A DNA stretch of 19,940 bases from CAIRYW01 sp041665985. Lineage in GTDB: Bacteria > Patescibacteriota > Minisyncoccia > Phycocordibacterales > CAIRYW01. Positions 1 to 6,029 of the stretch are shown here, in pieces (positions within the stretch are counted from its first letter, which is position 1; each line of letters opens with the position of its first letter). A model generated the notes under the pieces. That model ran no database searches, was not told the DNA's origin, and worked only from the letters and a program-made list of their open reading frames with translations. The stretch lies in assembly GCA_041665985.1 (NCBI GenBank), contig JBAYHV010000016.1, positions 1 through 19,940 on the forward strand, read 5' to 3'. Both the position numbers and the translations under genes were made by a program.

Positions 1-98
1 AACATTGTGAACTTTATACAATCACAGAACTAAGTTCCTTAATACTTAATTTAATATCATCTCTATAAGTAAATAGTTCGGAAAGCCACACCTTGGGG

Positions 99-148
99 TC
101 ACAAAAGCGAAAAAGACTGGACTTCTCCAGTCTTTTTCGCTTTTGTGA
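99..148. repeat. Long perfect inverted repeat (hairpin)
   Basis: Arms 99-121 and 126-148 are exact reverse complements (23 bp) around the loop CTTC. The stem carries an A-run on one arm and a T-run on the other, so it could end transcription on either strand, but no T-tract follows the stem. It lies in the gene-free 1-338 stretch. I see no convincing coding region there; the only open frame is a weak minus-strand one. Confidence 0.7.
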
Positions 149-159
149 AAGCACAGGTA

Positions 160-181
160 TAATTTTTCTGCAGAAAAATTA
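160..181. repeat. 22-bp perfect palindrome
   Basis: TAATTTTTCTG is followed directly by its reverse complement CAGAAAAATTA with no loop. It sits between the 99-148 hairpin and the larger stem at 191-251, so three inverted repeats are stacked in 160 bases. The function is not known. Confidence 0.65.
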
Positions 182-190
182 CCGAGCTGG

Positions 191-251
191 GGTCGCGAGT
201 ACTTAGTAGAATTTGAGCAAAGCGAAAAATTATACTTAGTAACTTGTGACC
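191..251 (+). repeat. Imperfect stem-loop of tRNA-tail element A
   Basis: GGTCGCGAGTACT (191-203) can pair with 238-251, using two G-T pairs and one bulged base. It is followed by the element core with the hairpin GAAACT-ATA-AGTTTC (267-281). The surviving G-T pairs suggest a structure used as RNA, but this is inferred from one copy. Confidence 0.45.
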
Positions 252-262
252 ACGTGTTAGGA

Positions 263-297
263 TACTGAAACTATAAGTTTCAAATCTCTCCGTGTCC
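263..297 (+). repeat. Element A core with tRNA-like 3' tail
   Basis: TACTGAAACTATAAGTTTC (263-281) matches 520-538 in element B at all but one base. Here it is followed by CTCTCCGTGTCC (286-297), which has the size and position of a T-stem 3' strand plus acceptor 3' strand. In element B the same core is followed by the tRNA-Val tail. By analogy this copy would carry the tail of a different tRNA gene lying upstream of the window. That parent gene is not visible here. Confidence 0.45.
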
Positions 298-338
298 TTT
301 TTACTCAAATAATTTTATGATAAAGTGGTGAAAGTATC

Positions 339-411
339 GCGCGGTTAGCTCAGCTGGTAGAGCGTCACATTGACGTTGTGAATGTCACAGGTTCGAACCC
401 TGTATCGCGCA
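339..411 (+). tRNA. tRNA-Val (anticodon GAC)
   Basis: A complete cloverleaf of 73 nt can be folded by hand. The acceptor GCGCGGT pairs with ATCGCGC (one G-T). The D-arm is GCTC/GAGC. The anticodon stem TCACA/TGTGA encloses the loop TTGACGT, giving anticodon GAC, which reads GUC and GUU valine codons. The variable region is 5 nt and the T-arm ACAGG-TTCGAAC-CCTGT is canonical. The discriminator is A and no CCA is encoded (CAA follows), so CCA must be added after transcription. A second copy of the tRNA's last bases occurs at 545-561. Confidence 0.96.
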
Positions 412-561
412 CAAATTAAATACTGAAATTATTTTTTGGCGCGATAAAAAAGTGCTGGGAGCACTTTTGGCAGGGTTCGAAGCCCGATTGAGAATTCGCC
501 TAGGCGAATCCAATTGGGGTACTGAAACTGTAAGTTTCGAAATTCCTGTATCGCGCACAAA
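399..561 (+). repeat. Element B: tRNA-Val 3'-end direct repeat
   Basis: The 17-mer CCTGTATCGCGCACAAA, covering the tRNA-Val T-stem 3' strand, acceptor strand and first flanking bases, occurs at 399-415 and again at 545-561. Between the copies are three hairpins: 448-468; a composite stem 483-518 (CCCGATTG/CAATTGGG around the palindrome ATTCGCCTAGGCGAAT, 494-509); and GAAACT-GTA-AGTTTC (524-538). The second copy is preceded by TTTCGAA, resembling the T-loop. This is the geometry of an att-type duplication at a tRNA gene or of a small tRNA-associated repeat. No integrase is in the window. Confidence 0.7.
448..468 (+). terminator. Possible tRNA-Val terminator hairpin
   Basis: AAAAGTGCT (448-456) pairs with AGCACTTTT (460-468) around GGG, 37 bases after the tRNA. 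The stem ends in TTTT, a short U-tract. It could end the tRNA transcript, or simply be the first hairpin of element B. Confidence 0.45.
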
Positions 562-574
562 ATAAAATTTCTAG

Positions 575-580
575 TATAAT
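575..580 (+). promoter_or_regulatory. -10 box, leaderless start
   Basis: A perfect TATAAT ends six bases before the ATG at 587. Transcription would begin at or very near the start codon, giving a leaderless message. No clear -35 hexamer is seen. Confidence 0.6.
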
Positions 581-586
581 TATTCT

Positions 587-922
587 ATGTCTATTCAATT
601 CAAAAAAGTAACTTGGTATTCAAAACTATTGGCAATTATTGTTCTTTTTATTGTTGTACCGATTGTTTCTTTTTATTTAGGTAATTATTACCAAGAAACA
701 AAAATCATAATACAAAACATATCTGCTTCTCGATCATTGGAAAATGGGACAAGTACTGGATCTATTTTAGATTCAACATCAACGTCTGTAATTACTGGTA
801 AGCCTTTTCAACCGCTCAAAGGAGTTATTTGCACGATGGAAGCAAAACAATGTCCTGATGGAAGTTATGTTGGTAGGACTGGTCCAAATTGTGAGTTTGC
901 ACTTTGTCCAAAAGTAAAATAA
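587..922 (+). CDS. Small membrane-anchored Cys-rich protein
   Basis: This 111-residue protein has one N-terminal membrane segment (about residues 13-31) after a short basic start, so the remainder should face outside. A Ser/Thr-rich linker (about 45-70) leads to a compact C-terminal module with four cysteines (C82, C89, C102, C107). The module contains CPDGSYVGRTGPNCEF, probably a small disulphide-stabilised domain. I recall similar CPDGS...GPNCEF modules from CPR genomes but know no assigned function; resemblance to small disulphide-rich inhibitor domains is only a guess. The start is fixed by the TATAAT box six bases upstream. It converges on the TrxB-like gene 13 bases away. Confidence 0.75.
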   Translation: MSIQFKKVTWYSKLLAIIVLFIVVPIVSFYLGNYYQETKIIIQNISASRSLENGTSTGSILDSTSTSVITGKPFQPLKGVICTMEAKQCPDGSYVGRTGPNCEFALCPKVK

Positions 923-935
923 TTTTGTTAATTAA

Positions 936-1910
936 TTATTTGGTATGAAGATGAATATAAATGTCTTCTAGAGCTTTTACAGCATCGCCTGAGGAAATGT
1001 TGTTTTGGTGATAAAGACCGTCTGTGCAGTCTCCTGCAGCCCAGATCATAGGTGTTTTGGTCTGTTGTGTTCTTGGATCTACAATTATTTGTCCGCTCTG
1101 ATTTAGTTCTACAATATTTTTTGCAAAAGCAGTTGATGGAATTAATCCAATTTCAATAAAAATTCCAGTAACAGGTATATCAATTATTTCTCCAGTAATA
1201 GCATCTTTGTATGAAAATCCATTCACGAATTTATCTCCTTTTACCTCAAATGGAACAGCATTTTTAATTGCTTTAACGTTTGGTTTTGCAAGAACTTTTT
1301 CTACTGTAATAGCATCTGCTCTAAAATTTTCACTTCTGTTTATTAAGGTAACACTTTTTGCGTATGCAGAAAGCTGAGCGGCTGTTTCAAAAGCGGCATT
1401 GCCACCTCCAACAACAATTACATCGGCATCTCCATAAAGAGGTCCATCACAAGTAGCGCAGTAGGTAAGTCCTTTGTGTTCAAAAACATCAGCTCCTTTT
1501 GCTTCCAATTTTCTTCGTGTGCTTCCAGTAGCAATTAAAACTGCTTTGGCATTAAATTCTCCTTCAGTTGTAATTATTGTAAAACCAGCCTCTGTTTCCT
1601 GTCCGCCATGCTCTGAGCCAGCAGGCGATGGCAGGCGGGTTTTGATATCAGTTGCCTTAACTCCAGTTTTTATTTCAAGACATTCTCCGGCGTAAGTTTT
1701 AAGATGATTCTCTAAACTTTTTGCAAAATCAGCTCCAGAAATTGAAGGCGTGCCGATCCAGTTTTGGATATTTTCAGAAACTGCACTTTGGCTTTCAAAG
1801 TCAAAAGTCAAAAAAACTGTTTTAAGTTTTTTGCGGGCAGCATAAACACCAGCCGACACTCCTGCTGGTCCGCCTCCGATGATAGCTAACTCGTATATGT
1901 CATTATTCAT
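936..1910 (-). CDS. trxB: Thioredoxin reductase / AhpF-like flavoprotein
   Basis: This is a 324-residue FAD/NAD(P)H disulphide reductase, expected to be cytosolic and to pass electrons from a nicotinamide to a small redox partner. The N-terminal FAD Rossmann motif is GGGPAG (12-17), the redox pair is CATC (151-154) in CATCDGPL, the second nucleotide fold is VVGGGNAAFETA (166-177), and a C-terminal FAD motif AAGDCTDG lies at 291-298. In place of the usual TrxB NADPH motif HRRxxxRA it has NRSENFRA (191-198). The second half (GGGN, GIFIEIGLIP) reads more like the AhpF reductase domain, so NADH use is possible. Residues about 91-106 are an unusual insert encoded by a GC-rich palindrome. The symbol is by family only. 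Confidence 0.88.
   Translation of the reverse strand: MNNDIYELAIIGGGPAGVSAGVYAARKKLKTVFLTFDFESQSAVSENIQNWIGTPSISGADFAKSLENHLKTYAGECLEIKTGVKATDIKTRLPSPAGSEHGGQETEAGFTIITTEGEFNAKAVLIATGSTRRKLEAKGADVFEHKGLTYCATCDGPLYGDADVIVVGGGNAAFETAAQLSAYAKSVTLINRSENFRADAITVEKVLAKPNVKAIKNAVPFEVKGDKFVNGFSYKDAITGEIIDIPVTGIFIEIGLIPSTAFAKNIVELNQSGQIIVDPRTQQTKTPMIWAAGDCTDGLYHQNNISSGDAVKALEDIYIHLHTK
1598..1639 (-). repeat. GC-rich palindromic insert inside trxB-like gene
   Basis: A strikingly GC-rich, imperfectly self-complementary stretch lies in an AT-rich gene. CCTGTCCGCCATGC (1598-1611) is roughly complementary to 1625-1639. It keeps the frame and encodes about 16 residues including LPSPAGSEHGGQ, in a position between the FAD domain strands. 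This looks like a REP- or MITE-type repeat that was tolerated in a surface loop. Confidence 0.55.
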
Positions 1911-1915
1911 AAATA

Positions 1916-1921
1916 TAGTAT
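1916..1921 (-). promoter_or_regulatory. -10 box before trxB-like gene
   Basis: On the minus strand TATACT ends six bases before the ATG at 1910, the same near-leaderless spacing as at 575. No strong -35 is visible. Confidence 0.45.
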
Positions 1922-2058
1922 ATAAAATTTAACTAAAAATCCTAAATTCTAATATCTAAATTCTAAACAAATTATAAATTCAAATATTTGATCAAAAATT
2001 TTTTTTGATTTTAATACTTAAATATTGTTCCGTATTTAGGATTTAGAGTTTCGAATTT
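1920..2058. repeat. AT-rich dispersed imperfect palindrome, copy 1
   Basis: The left half contains CCTAAATTCTAA and CTAAATTCTAAAC. The core has AAATTCAAATATTT. The right half returns as TATTTAGGATTTAG. The same blocks recur at 8616-8740 and 12088-12200, always between genes. It resembles a non-coding MITE-like repeat. Confidence 0.6.
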
Positions 2059-2090
2059 ACTCAAATAATTTATTAGTAAATTATTTGAGT
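2059..2090 (-). terminator. ftsZ terminator built from its last codons
   Basis: ACTCAAATAATTTA (2059-2072) and its exact complement (2077-2090) form a 14-bp stem with loop TTAG. The stem overlaps the last codons and TAA stop of ftsZ (2081-2083). It is AT-rich, so termination strength is uncertain. Confidence 0.45.
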
Positions 2091-3229
2091 TTACTTCTTC
2101 TCAAGAATGCTGGTACTGCGCCCCAATCTTCCTCTTCGGCATTTACTACGGGCACTGTTACAGTTTCTGTAGGAGCTCCTGTGTTTTTTTCGTCTTGAGT
2201 TTTTTCAGTTTTTGTATCTGGAAGTTTTGCACTAAAAGGTTTGTTTTCGAAAAGACTTTTTTTCTGTCCTGCATCTGGAAAACCAGCTGCAACTACAGTA
2301 ACTTTTATTTCGCCTTTTTTTAATTTTTCATCATGAACAGTTCCAAAAATAATTTTAGCATTTGGATCAACTGACTCTGTGATAATTTTAGCAGCGTCTT
2401 GAATTTCAAACATTGTTAGATCATCACTTCCTGCAATTGAGAACAAAACACTTTTTGCTCCGTGAATTGAAATATCAAGAAGTGGGGAATTGATCGCACC
2501 CTTTGCAGCCTCTGTTGCTCTGTTTTCTCCGCTTGCATAACCGATTCCCATAAGGGCAGAGCCAGCATTTTCAAGAACAGCTCTAATATCAGCAAAGTCG
2601 ATGTTTCCGATCGTTCCTGGAGTTGTTATAAGGTCTGAGATGCCTTCTACAGCCTGCTTTAACACTTCATCGCACATTATAAAAGCTTGCTTAGCAGTAG
2701 TTTCCTTACTGATCGATGTTAGAAGTTTATCGTTTGGAATAATGATAATAGCGTCAACTGATTTTCTTAGTTCATCAATTCCTGCTTCCGCAAGACGAGA
2801 TCTTTGTTGTCCTTCAAATGAGAATGGTTTTGTTACAACTGCAATTGTAAGAATTCCAAGTTCTTTAGAAGTTTTTGCAACAACGGGAGCTGCTCCAGTT
2901 CCTGTTCCTCCTCCTTCTCCTCCAGCAATGAAAACCATATCACCGCCTTTGATTGCTTCTTGAATTTCTTCTTTTGTTTCTTCTGCTGCGCGTTTTCCGA
3001 TCTCAGGATTCATTCCAGCACCCAAACCTTTTGTAAGATTTTTTCCAATGTGAATTTTTTTCTTTGCAAGTGAGTGATGAAGATCTTGTGAGTCAGTGTT
3101 TACAGCGATAAAATCAACGCCTTTAACTTTTGCGTCCATCATGTGATTAAGTGCATTTTTTCCAGATCCCCCAATTCCAATTACTTTAATTCTTGCGAAG
3201 GTCTCCATCTCAGGTTTTATTTGTGGCAT
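2081..3229 (-). CDS. ftsZ: Cell division GTPase FtsZ
   Basis: FtsZ is the tubulin-like GTPase that polymerises into the division ring. The 382 residues are a normal length. The nucleotide P-loop GIGGSGKNALN lies near 18-28. The tubulin signature GGGTGTGAAPVV (106-117) is intact, though preceded by Glu where Met is usual. The T7-loop NIDFADIRAVL (209-219), which completes the GTPase site of the neighbouring subunit, carries both acidic residues. A low-complexity Thr/Lys/Glu linker (about 335-365) leads to the C-terminal peptide EEDWGAVPAFLRR (366-378), the docking site for FtsA and other anchors. It lies downstream of ftsA on the same strand, separated by 364 bases with a large inverted repeat, so it may have its own promoter. 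Confidence 0.97.
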   Translation of the reverse strand: MPQIKPEMETFARIKVIGIGGSGKNALNHMMDAKVKGVDFIAVNTDSQDLHHSLAKKKIHIGKNLTKGLGAGMNPEIGKRAAEETKEEIQEAIKGGDMVFIAGGEGGGTGTGAAPVVAKTSKELGILTIAVVTKPFSFEGQQRSRLAEAGIDELRKSVDAIIIIPNDKLLTSISKETTAKQAFIMCDEVLKQAVEGISDLITTPGTIGNIDFADIRAVLENAGSALMGIGYASGENRATEAAKGAINSPLLDISIHGAKSVLFSIAGSDDLTMFEIQDAAKIITESVDPNAKIIFGTVHDEKLKKGEIKVTVVAAGFPDAGQKKSLFENKPFSAKLPDTKTEKTQDEKNTGAPTETVTVPVVNAEEEDWGAVPAFLRRSKLK

Positions 3230-3389
3230 ATCTTTATTGGTAAGGATTTTATAAATTAAATTCGATTATTGTTACATAAAAAGTTTACAACCTTTTGTCA
3301 GCTTCCTAAACTCAGAAATGAAAAAAATAACTTTTTCACTTGATTCATTTTATGTCGCTAATAATATACAAGTTTTCAGTGCTGGGCAA

Positions 3390-3534
3390 GCCCCGCAGTG
3401 AAAGTTGGCTTCATTTGCTCGTTATTTATTAATTGGTTCTAATTTTAGAAAACGATTTGCATGAAAAACCCTTATTTCTATTCGATATATATGTCTCGCA
3501 AATAAATAACAAAGCCAACTTCTACTGACGGGGC
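3390..3534. repeat. Large imperfect inverted repeat between ftsA and ftsZ
   Basis: The left arm (3390-3430) and right arm (3501-3534) are near-complementary. The inner 10 bp GTTATTTATT/AATAAATAAC are exact. The outer blocks GCCCCGCAGTGAAAGTTGGC and its partner differ by a few bases, and the left arm has a 9-base bulge. About 70 AT-rich bases separate the arms. It occupies most of the 3230-3593 gap, where I see no gene. It is a MITE-like insertion or a structured 5' leader of ftsZ. Confidence 0.6.
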
Positions 3535-3593
3535 AAGTAGTGGACAAATATGAAAAATAGGTTGTTTTAAGCTAATTTAAAGGTTCAAATTAG

Positions 3594-4823
3594 CTACGGA
3601 AGGATCTTTTTTATCCAAGCTACTAAATTTAATTTAGCTTTTTTTAGCAATCTTCCTTTAAATATATTTATTGGAGAAGAATCTTCAGAGGAAGAATTAA
3701 TTCCAAGAATTGTTAATCCATAAGCAACAGCCCATGTACCGTCTTTTATTTGCAGAGCAGTTTTTCCATCAAATTTTATTCCAGCTTTTCTGATCGGTAA
3801 TTTTAGAGAAGTTTTTGCAACCTGTTCAATGAAAGGACTAAGAGCTCCTCCTCCAGTAATAACTGCTCCAGCAGGAAGCAAAGAACTTCGTCCAATTTTT
3901 TTAAGATGAGTTTCAACAAGATCAAAAATATCTGAAAGCCTTGCAGAAATAATTTCCTCAAGTTTTTTTCTTGGATAAGGAATTGTTTCTGGGCGAGCGA
4001 TCTTAATTCTTTCGGCTTCTTCCAAGGAAATTTTAAATCCTAGGGCAATATCGTTTGTTATGTCACCAGAGCCGAGCGGAATAACTTCAATTGACATAGG
4101 TGCACCATTTTCGAAAACAGAAACTGAAGTTGTCTCAGCTCCAATATTTATCAAAACAAGTCCTGCCATTTGCTGAGCCTTGTTTACTGTGGCTAAACTA
4201 GCAGCAAGCGGGGAAGCAGCAACATCATCAACTTCGATTCCAGCAAGCTCTACAGCTTCGATAAAATCATCAATATGTTGCGATAGGCAGGCAACAAATA
4301 AGGATTTGCATTCCAGCGTTTTTCCGTACATTCCTACCGCTTTGCCAATAACTGGTTTTCCGTCTACCTTAAAAGAAAGAGGAACAGCGTGCATTACTTT
4401 TCTATTGATCGTAAAAGTATCAGGCAAATTTTCTTCTATTTCATCAGTTAAGCTCGAGATATTTGCTGATGTAATTTCTGTTTCTTTTGCTCCCAATTCT
4501 GTTGAGCCGGAAAAACTTGAAGCAAAAAGTCCAAGTCCGCCGATCCCAAGATAAGCTTTTGTGATCCTGTAATTTGATGATTTTTCCGCCATCGAAACAG
4601 CCTCTCTAATCGATTCAGCAACTTCTTCGATGTTTGTTATGTATCCGCGTCTTATACTTTTTGAAAGCGCATAACCAACACCGATAATTTTTGGTTTAGC
4701 TCTTTCTTCGTTTGTGTTTGCCTCTGAAACTATTACTTTAATTCCGTGACTGCCAATATCGATACTCGCCGAGATTCGTGTTGCGTTTGAGTTTGATGAA
4801 ATTAAATTGCGAAATTTTTGCAT
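3594..4823 (-). CDS. ftsA: Cell division protein FtsA
   Basis: FtsA is the actin-like ATPase that tethers FtsZ filaments to the inner face of the membrane. The 409 residues show the phosphate-1 motif IDIGSHGIKV (21-30), the phosphate-2 motif INIGAETTSVSVFENG (225-240) and the adenosine motif VITGGGALSP (321-330). The last about 20 residues (GRLLKKAKLNLVAWIKKILP) form a basic amphipathic helix, as expected for the membrane-targeting sequence. Its start overlaps the end of ybeY by 22 bases, which suggests translational coupling, and ftsZ follows on the same strand. That order (ftsA then ftsZ) is the usual one in division clusters, and the partner's C-terminal peptide is present. Confidence 0.95.
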   Translation of the reverse strand: MQKFRNLISSNSNATRISASIDIGSHGIKVIVSEANTNEERAKPKIIGVGYALSKSIRRGYITNIEEVAESIREAVSMAEKSSNYRITKAYLGIGGLGLFASSFSGSTELGAKETEITSANISSLTDEIEENLPDTFTINRKVMHAVPLSFKVDGKPVIGKAVGMYGKTLECKSLFVACLSQHIDDFIEAVELAGIEVDDVAASPLAASLATVNKAQQMAGLVLINIGAETTSVSVFENGAPMSIEVIPLGSGDITNDIALGFKISLEEAERIKIARPETIPYPRKKLEEIISARLSDIFDLVETHLKKIGRSSLLPAGAVITGGGALSPFIEQVAKTSLKLPIRKAGIKFDGKTALQIKDGTWAVAYGLTILGINSSSEDSSPINIFKGRLLKKAKLNLVAWIKKILP

Positions 4824-5191
4824 AATAGTTTTTCTTTTCTTTCCATTTTACTACCATGTTCCATTCCCTCCAAATGTAGGAGTCCGTGGATAAATAAAAA
4901 ATTCAAATATTCGAGCGGAGTCTTTCCAAAAAGTTTAGATTTTCTTTTAACTTCATCAAAATAAAATATTATTTCACCTGAATTTTCATCAAGTGAAAAA
5001 CTTAAAATATCTGTTGGTGAATTTACTTTTCTAAAATGATTATTTAGATCCTGTATCTTTTTTTTGCCGACAAAAGCAACACTAAGTTCGTATTTTTTTC
5101 CAAGAACTTTGTTTTTTATCAAAGCAAAAAGTCCCTGATCAAATTGAGGGACTTTTTTAGGTATTTTTGAAAACGAGAGAGTTGAGTTCAT
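4802..5191 (-). CDS. ybeY: Endoribonuclease YbeY (rRNA maturation)
   Basis: YbeY is a zinc-dependent single-strand RNase involved in 16S rRNA 3'-end maturation and ribosome quality control. The 129-residue protein has the conserved SPTDILSFSL block (58-67) and the metal motif IHGLLHLEGMEH, with H102, H106 and H112 in place to bind zinc. The length is slightly short for the family. The start ATG at 5191 has AGGG five bases upstream, one of the few SD-like sequences in this window. The 3' end overlaps ftsA by 22 bases in another frame, so the two are probably co-translated. Confidence 0.93.
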   Translation of the reverse strand: MNSTLSFSKIPKKVPQFDQGLFALIKNKVLGKKYELSVAFVGKKKIQDLNNHFRKVNSPTDILSFSLDENSGEIIFYFDEVKRKSKLFGKTPLEYLNFLFIHGLLHLEGMEHGSKMERKEKLLCKNFAI

Positions 5192-5289
5192 TTTACCCTA
5201 GAAAATTTTTATCTATTAAAAATTGCTTAATTTCTATATATAATAAATTTAATTCTACTGTACTAATGATTCCCAGAAGCAATTTTTCA

Positions 5290-5311
5290 GCTAGTTTTTT
5301 ACAAAACTAGC
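5290..5311. terminator. Hairpin after rpsU
   Basis: GCTAGTTTT (5290-5298) and AAAACTAGC (5303-5311) form a perfect 9-bp stem with a 4-base loop, 26 bases beyond the rpsU stop. On the minus strand it could end the rpsU transcript, but the U-run is inside the stem, so the call is tentative. Confidence 0.4.
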
Positions 5312-5336
5312 GTAGATAAAAACTTTAAAGGGTGAA

Positions 5337-5582
5337 TTATCTTCTTCTTGGCTTTTCAACATTCTTACCAAGTTTGATAAGAACTTCAATTTTAGCTTTT
5401 CTGTCTAGAGAAGAAAGAGTCTTTTTCTTAACAACGTATTTTGAACGGTTTCTGTCCTTGTATCTAAGACTTCTTACACGTCTTAGGATACCCGCTTCTT
5501 GAACGCGTTTTGTAAATTTTCTGATTGTGTTGGCATTGTTTTCTGTGCCAGCTTTTGTGACTTCTACGTTTACTGATTTCAT
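5337..5582 (-). CDS. rpsU: 30S ribosomal protein bS21
   Basis: This small, very basic protein of 81 residues binds the head and platform of the 30S subunit near the mRNA-16S 3' end contact. The pattern VEVTKAGTENNANTIRKF followed by KRVQEAGILRRVRSLRY matches the bS21 fold, and the Lys/Arg-rich tail ends in KPRRR. An upstream in-frame extension to 5735 is open, but it crosses a good promoter and encodes unrelated hydrophobic residues. I therefore start at the ATG at 5582. No SD precedes it. An extended -10 lies 37 bases upstream. It faces away from the gene at 5672. Confidence 0.88.
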   Translation of the reverse strand: MKSVNVEVTKAGTENNANTIRKFTKRVQEAGILRRVRSLRYKDRNRSKYVVKKKTLSSLDRKAKIEVLIKLGKNVEKPRRR

Positions 5583-5619
5583 AGGTAAAAATATTAACAT
5601 AATGGCCTTATATTGGCAA

Positions 5620-5628
5620 ATTATAGCA
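5620..5628 (-). promoter_or_regulatory. Extended -10 promoter of rpsU
   Basis: On the minus strand the sequence reads TGCTATAAT, a perfect -10 with the TGn extension. It would start RNA about 30 bases before the rpsU ATG. It supports the short rpsU start, because the longer frame would begin upstream of this promoter. Confidence 0.65.
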
Positions 5629-5634
5629 ACTAAA

Positions 5635-5660
5635 TTGACATAAAATGGTATTCGTATAAG
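5635..5660 (+). promoter_or_regulatory. Possible promoter for the 5672 gene
   Basis: TTGACA (5635-5640) is a consensus -35 and TATAAG (5655-5660) a fair -10, but the spacer is 14 bases, shorter than the usual 16-18. The ATG at 5672 would follow within 12 bases, as at other starts here. It is divergent from the rpsU promoter. Confidence 0.4.
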
Positions 5661-5671
5661 CTTTTTAATAT

Positions 5672-5932
5672 ATGAAGATGTACAAAATGTGGCTAAAAAG
5701 CAAACTATGCTCGGTTTTGATCTTTTTCTTTGCAATGGCGAAGGATGCTCCTTATAGGATGTTTTTCTGCCAGACCATCGAATTGGTTTTCAAAAAAGAT
5801 CCAATTAAGATGGCTTTTACTCTTTCGAGACATCCTGAGGAATTTTTGAACTTTAAATTAGTACAGGCATTGTCACCGAAAAATTTGGCTAGAAGCTGGT
5901 ACCCACACAAACGCAGAAGGTCTCCATTTTAG
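5672..5932 (+). CDS. Small basic protein of unknown function
   Basis: I do not recognise this 86-residue frame. The N-terminus is basic, followed by a short hydrophobic run (LCSVLIFFFAMA, about 12-23). The rest is mixed and basic, ending PHKRRRSPF. Support for a real gene is indirect. A promoter-like sequence lies 12 bases upstream, and the stop codon falls in the loop of a terminator hairpin with a T-tract (5918-5949). It fills the space between rpsU and the next gene on the opposite strand. It could instead be chance coding in a transcribed small RNA. A second ATG is at 5678. Confidence 0.5.
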   Translation: MKMYKMWLKSKLCSVLIFFFAMAKDAPYRMFFCQTIELVFKKDPIKMAFTLSRHPEEFLNFKLVQALSPKNLARSWYPHKRRRSPF

Positions 5933-5949
5933 ATGAGAGACCTATTTTT
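5918..5949 (+). terminator. Terminator of the 5672 transcript
   Basis: AGGTCTC (5918-5924) pairs with GAGACCT (5937-5943), with an inner CAT/ATG extension, and TATTTTT follows. The stop codon of the small gene lies within the loop. Confidence 0.65.
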
Positions 5950-6029
5950 ATGATATTTAAGAAGTCTTTTCAAAACTCTCTTTCTATGGGATACTTTTAA
6001 TACGATTAATAAGGTAATAAATAAACACT

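Noticed and set aside
99..308. Minus-strand open frame of 69 codons
   Set aside because: It runs through the perfect hairpin, the palindrome and the element A core, has no promoter or RBS, and has no recognisable protein features.
421..440. TACTGAAATT just after the tRNA as a third core copy
   Set aside because: Only about eight bases agree with the TACTGAAACT core and the hairpin is missing.
917..941. Terminator between the 587 gene and the trxB-like gene
   Set aside because: Only an 8-bp AT-only stem (AAATAATT/AATTATTT). Too weak to call.
5583..5735. Upstream extension of rpsU by 51 residues
   Set aside because: It crosses a perfect extended -10 box and encodes residues unlike bS21. The ATG at 5582 gives the normal length.
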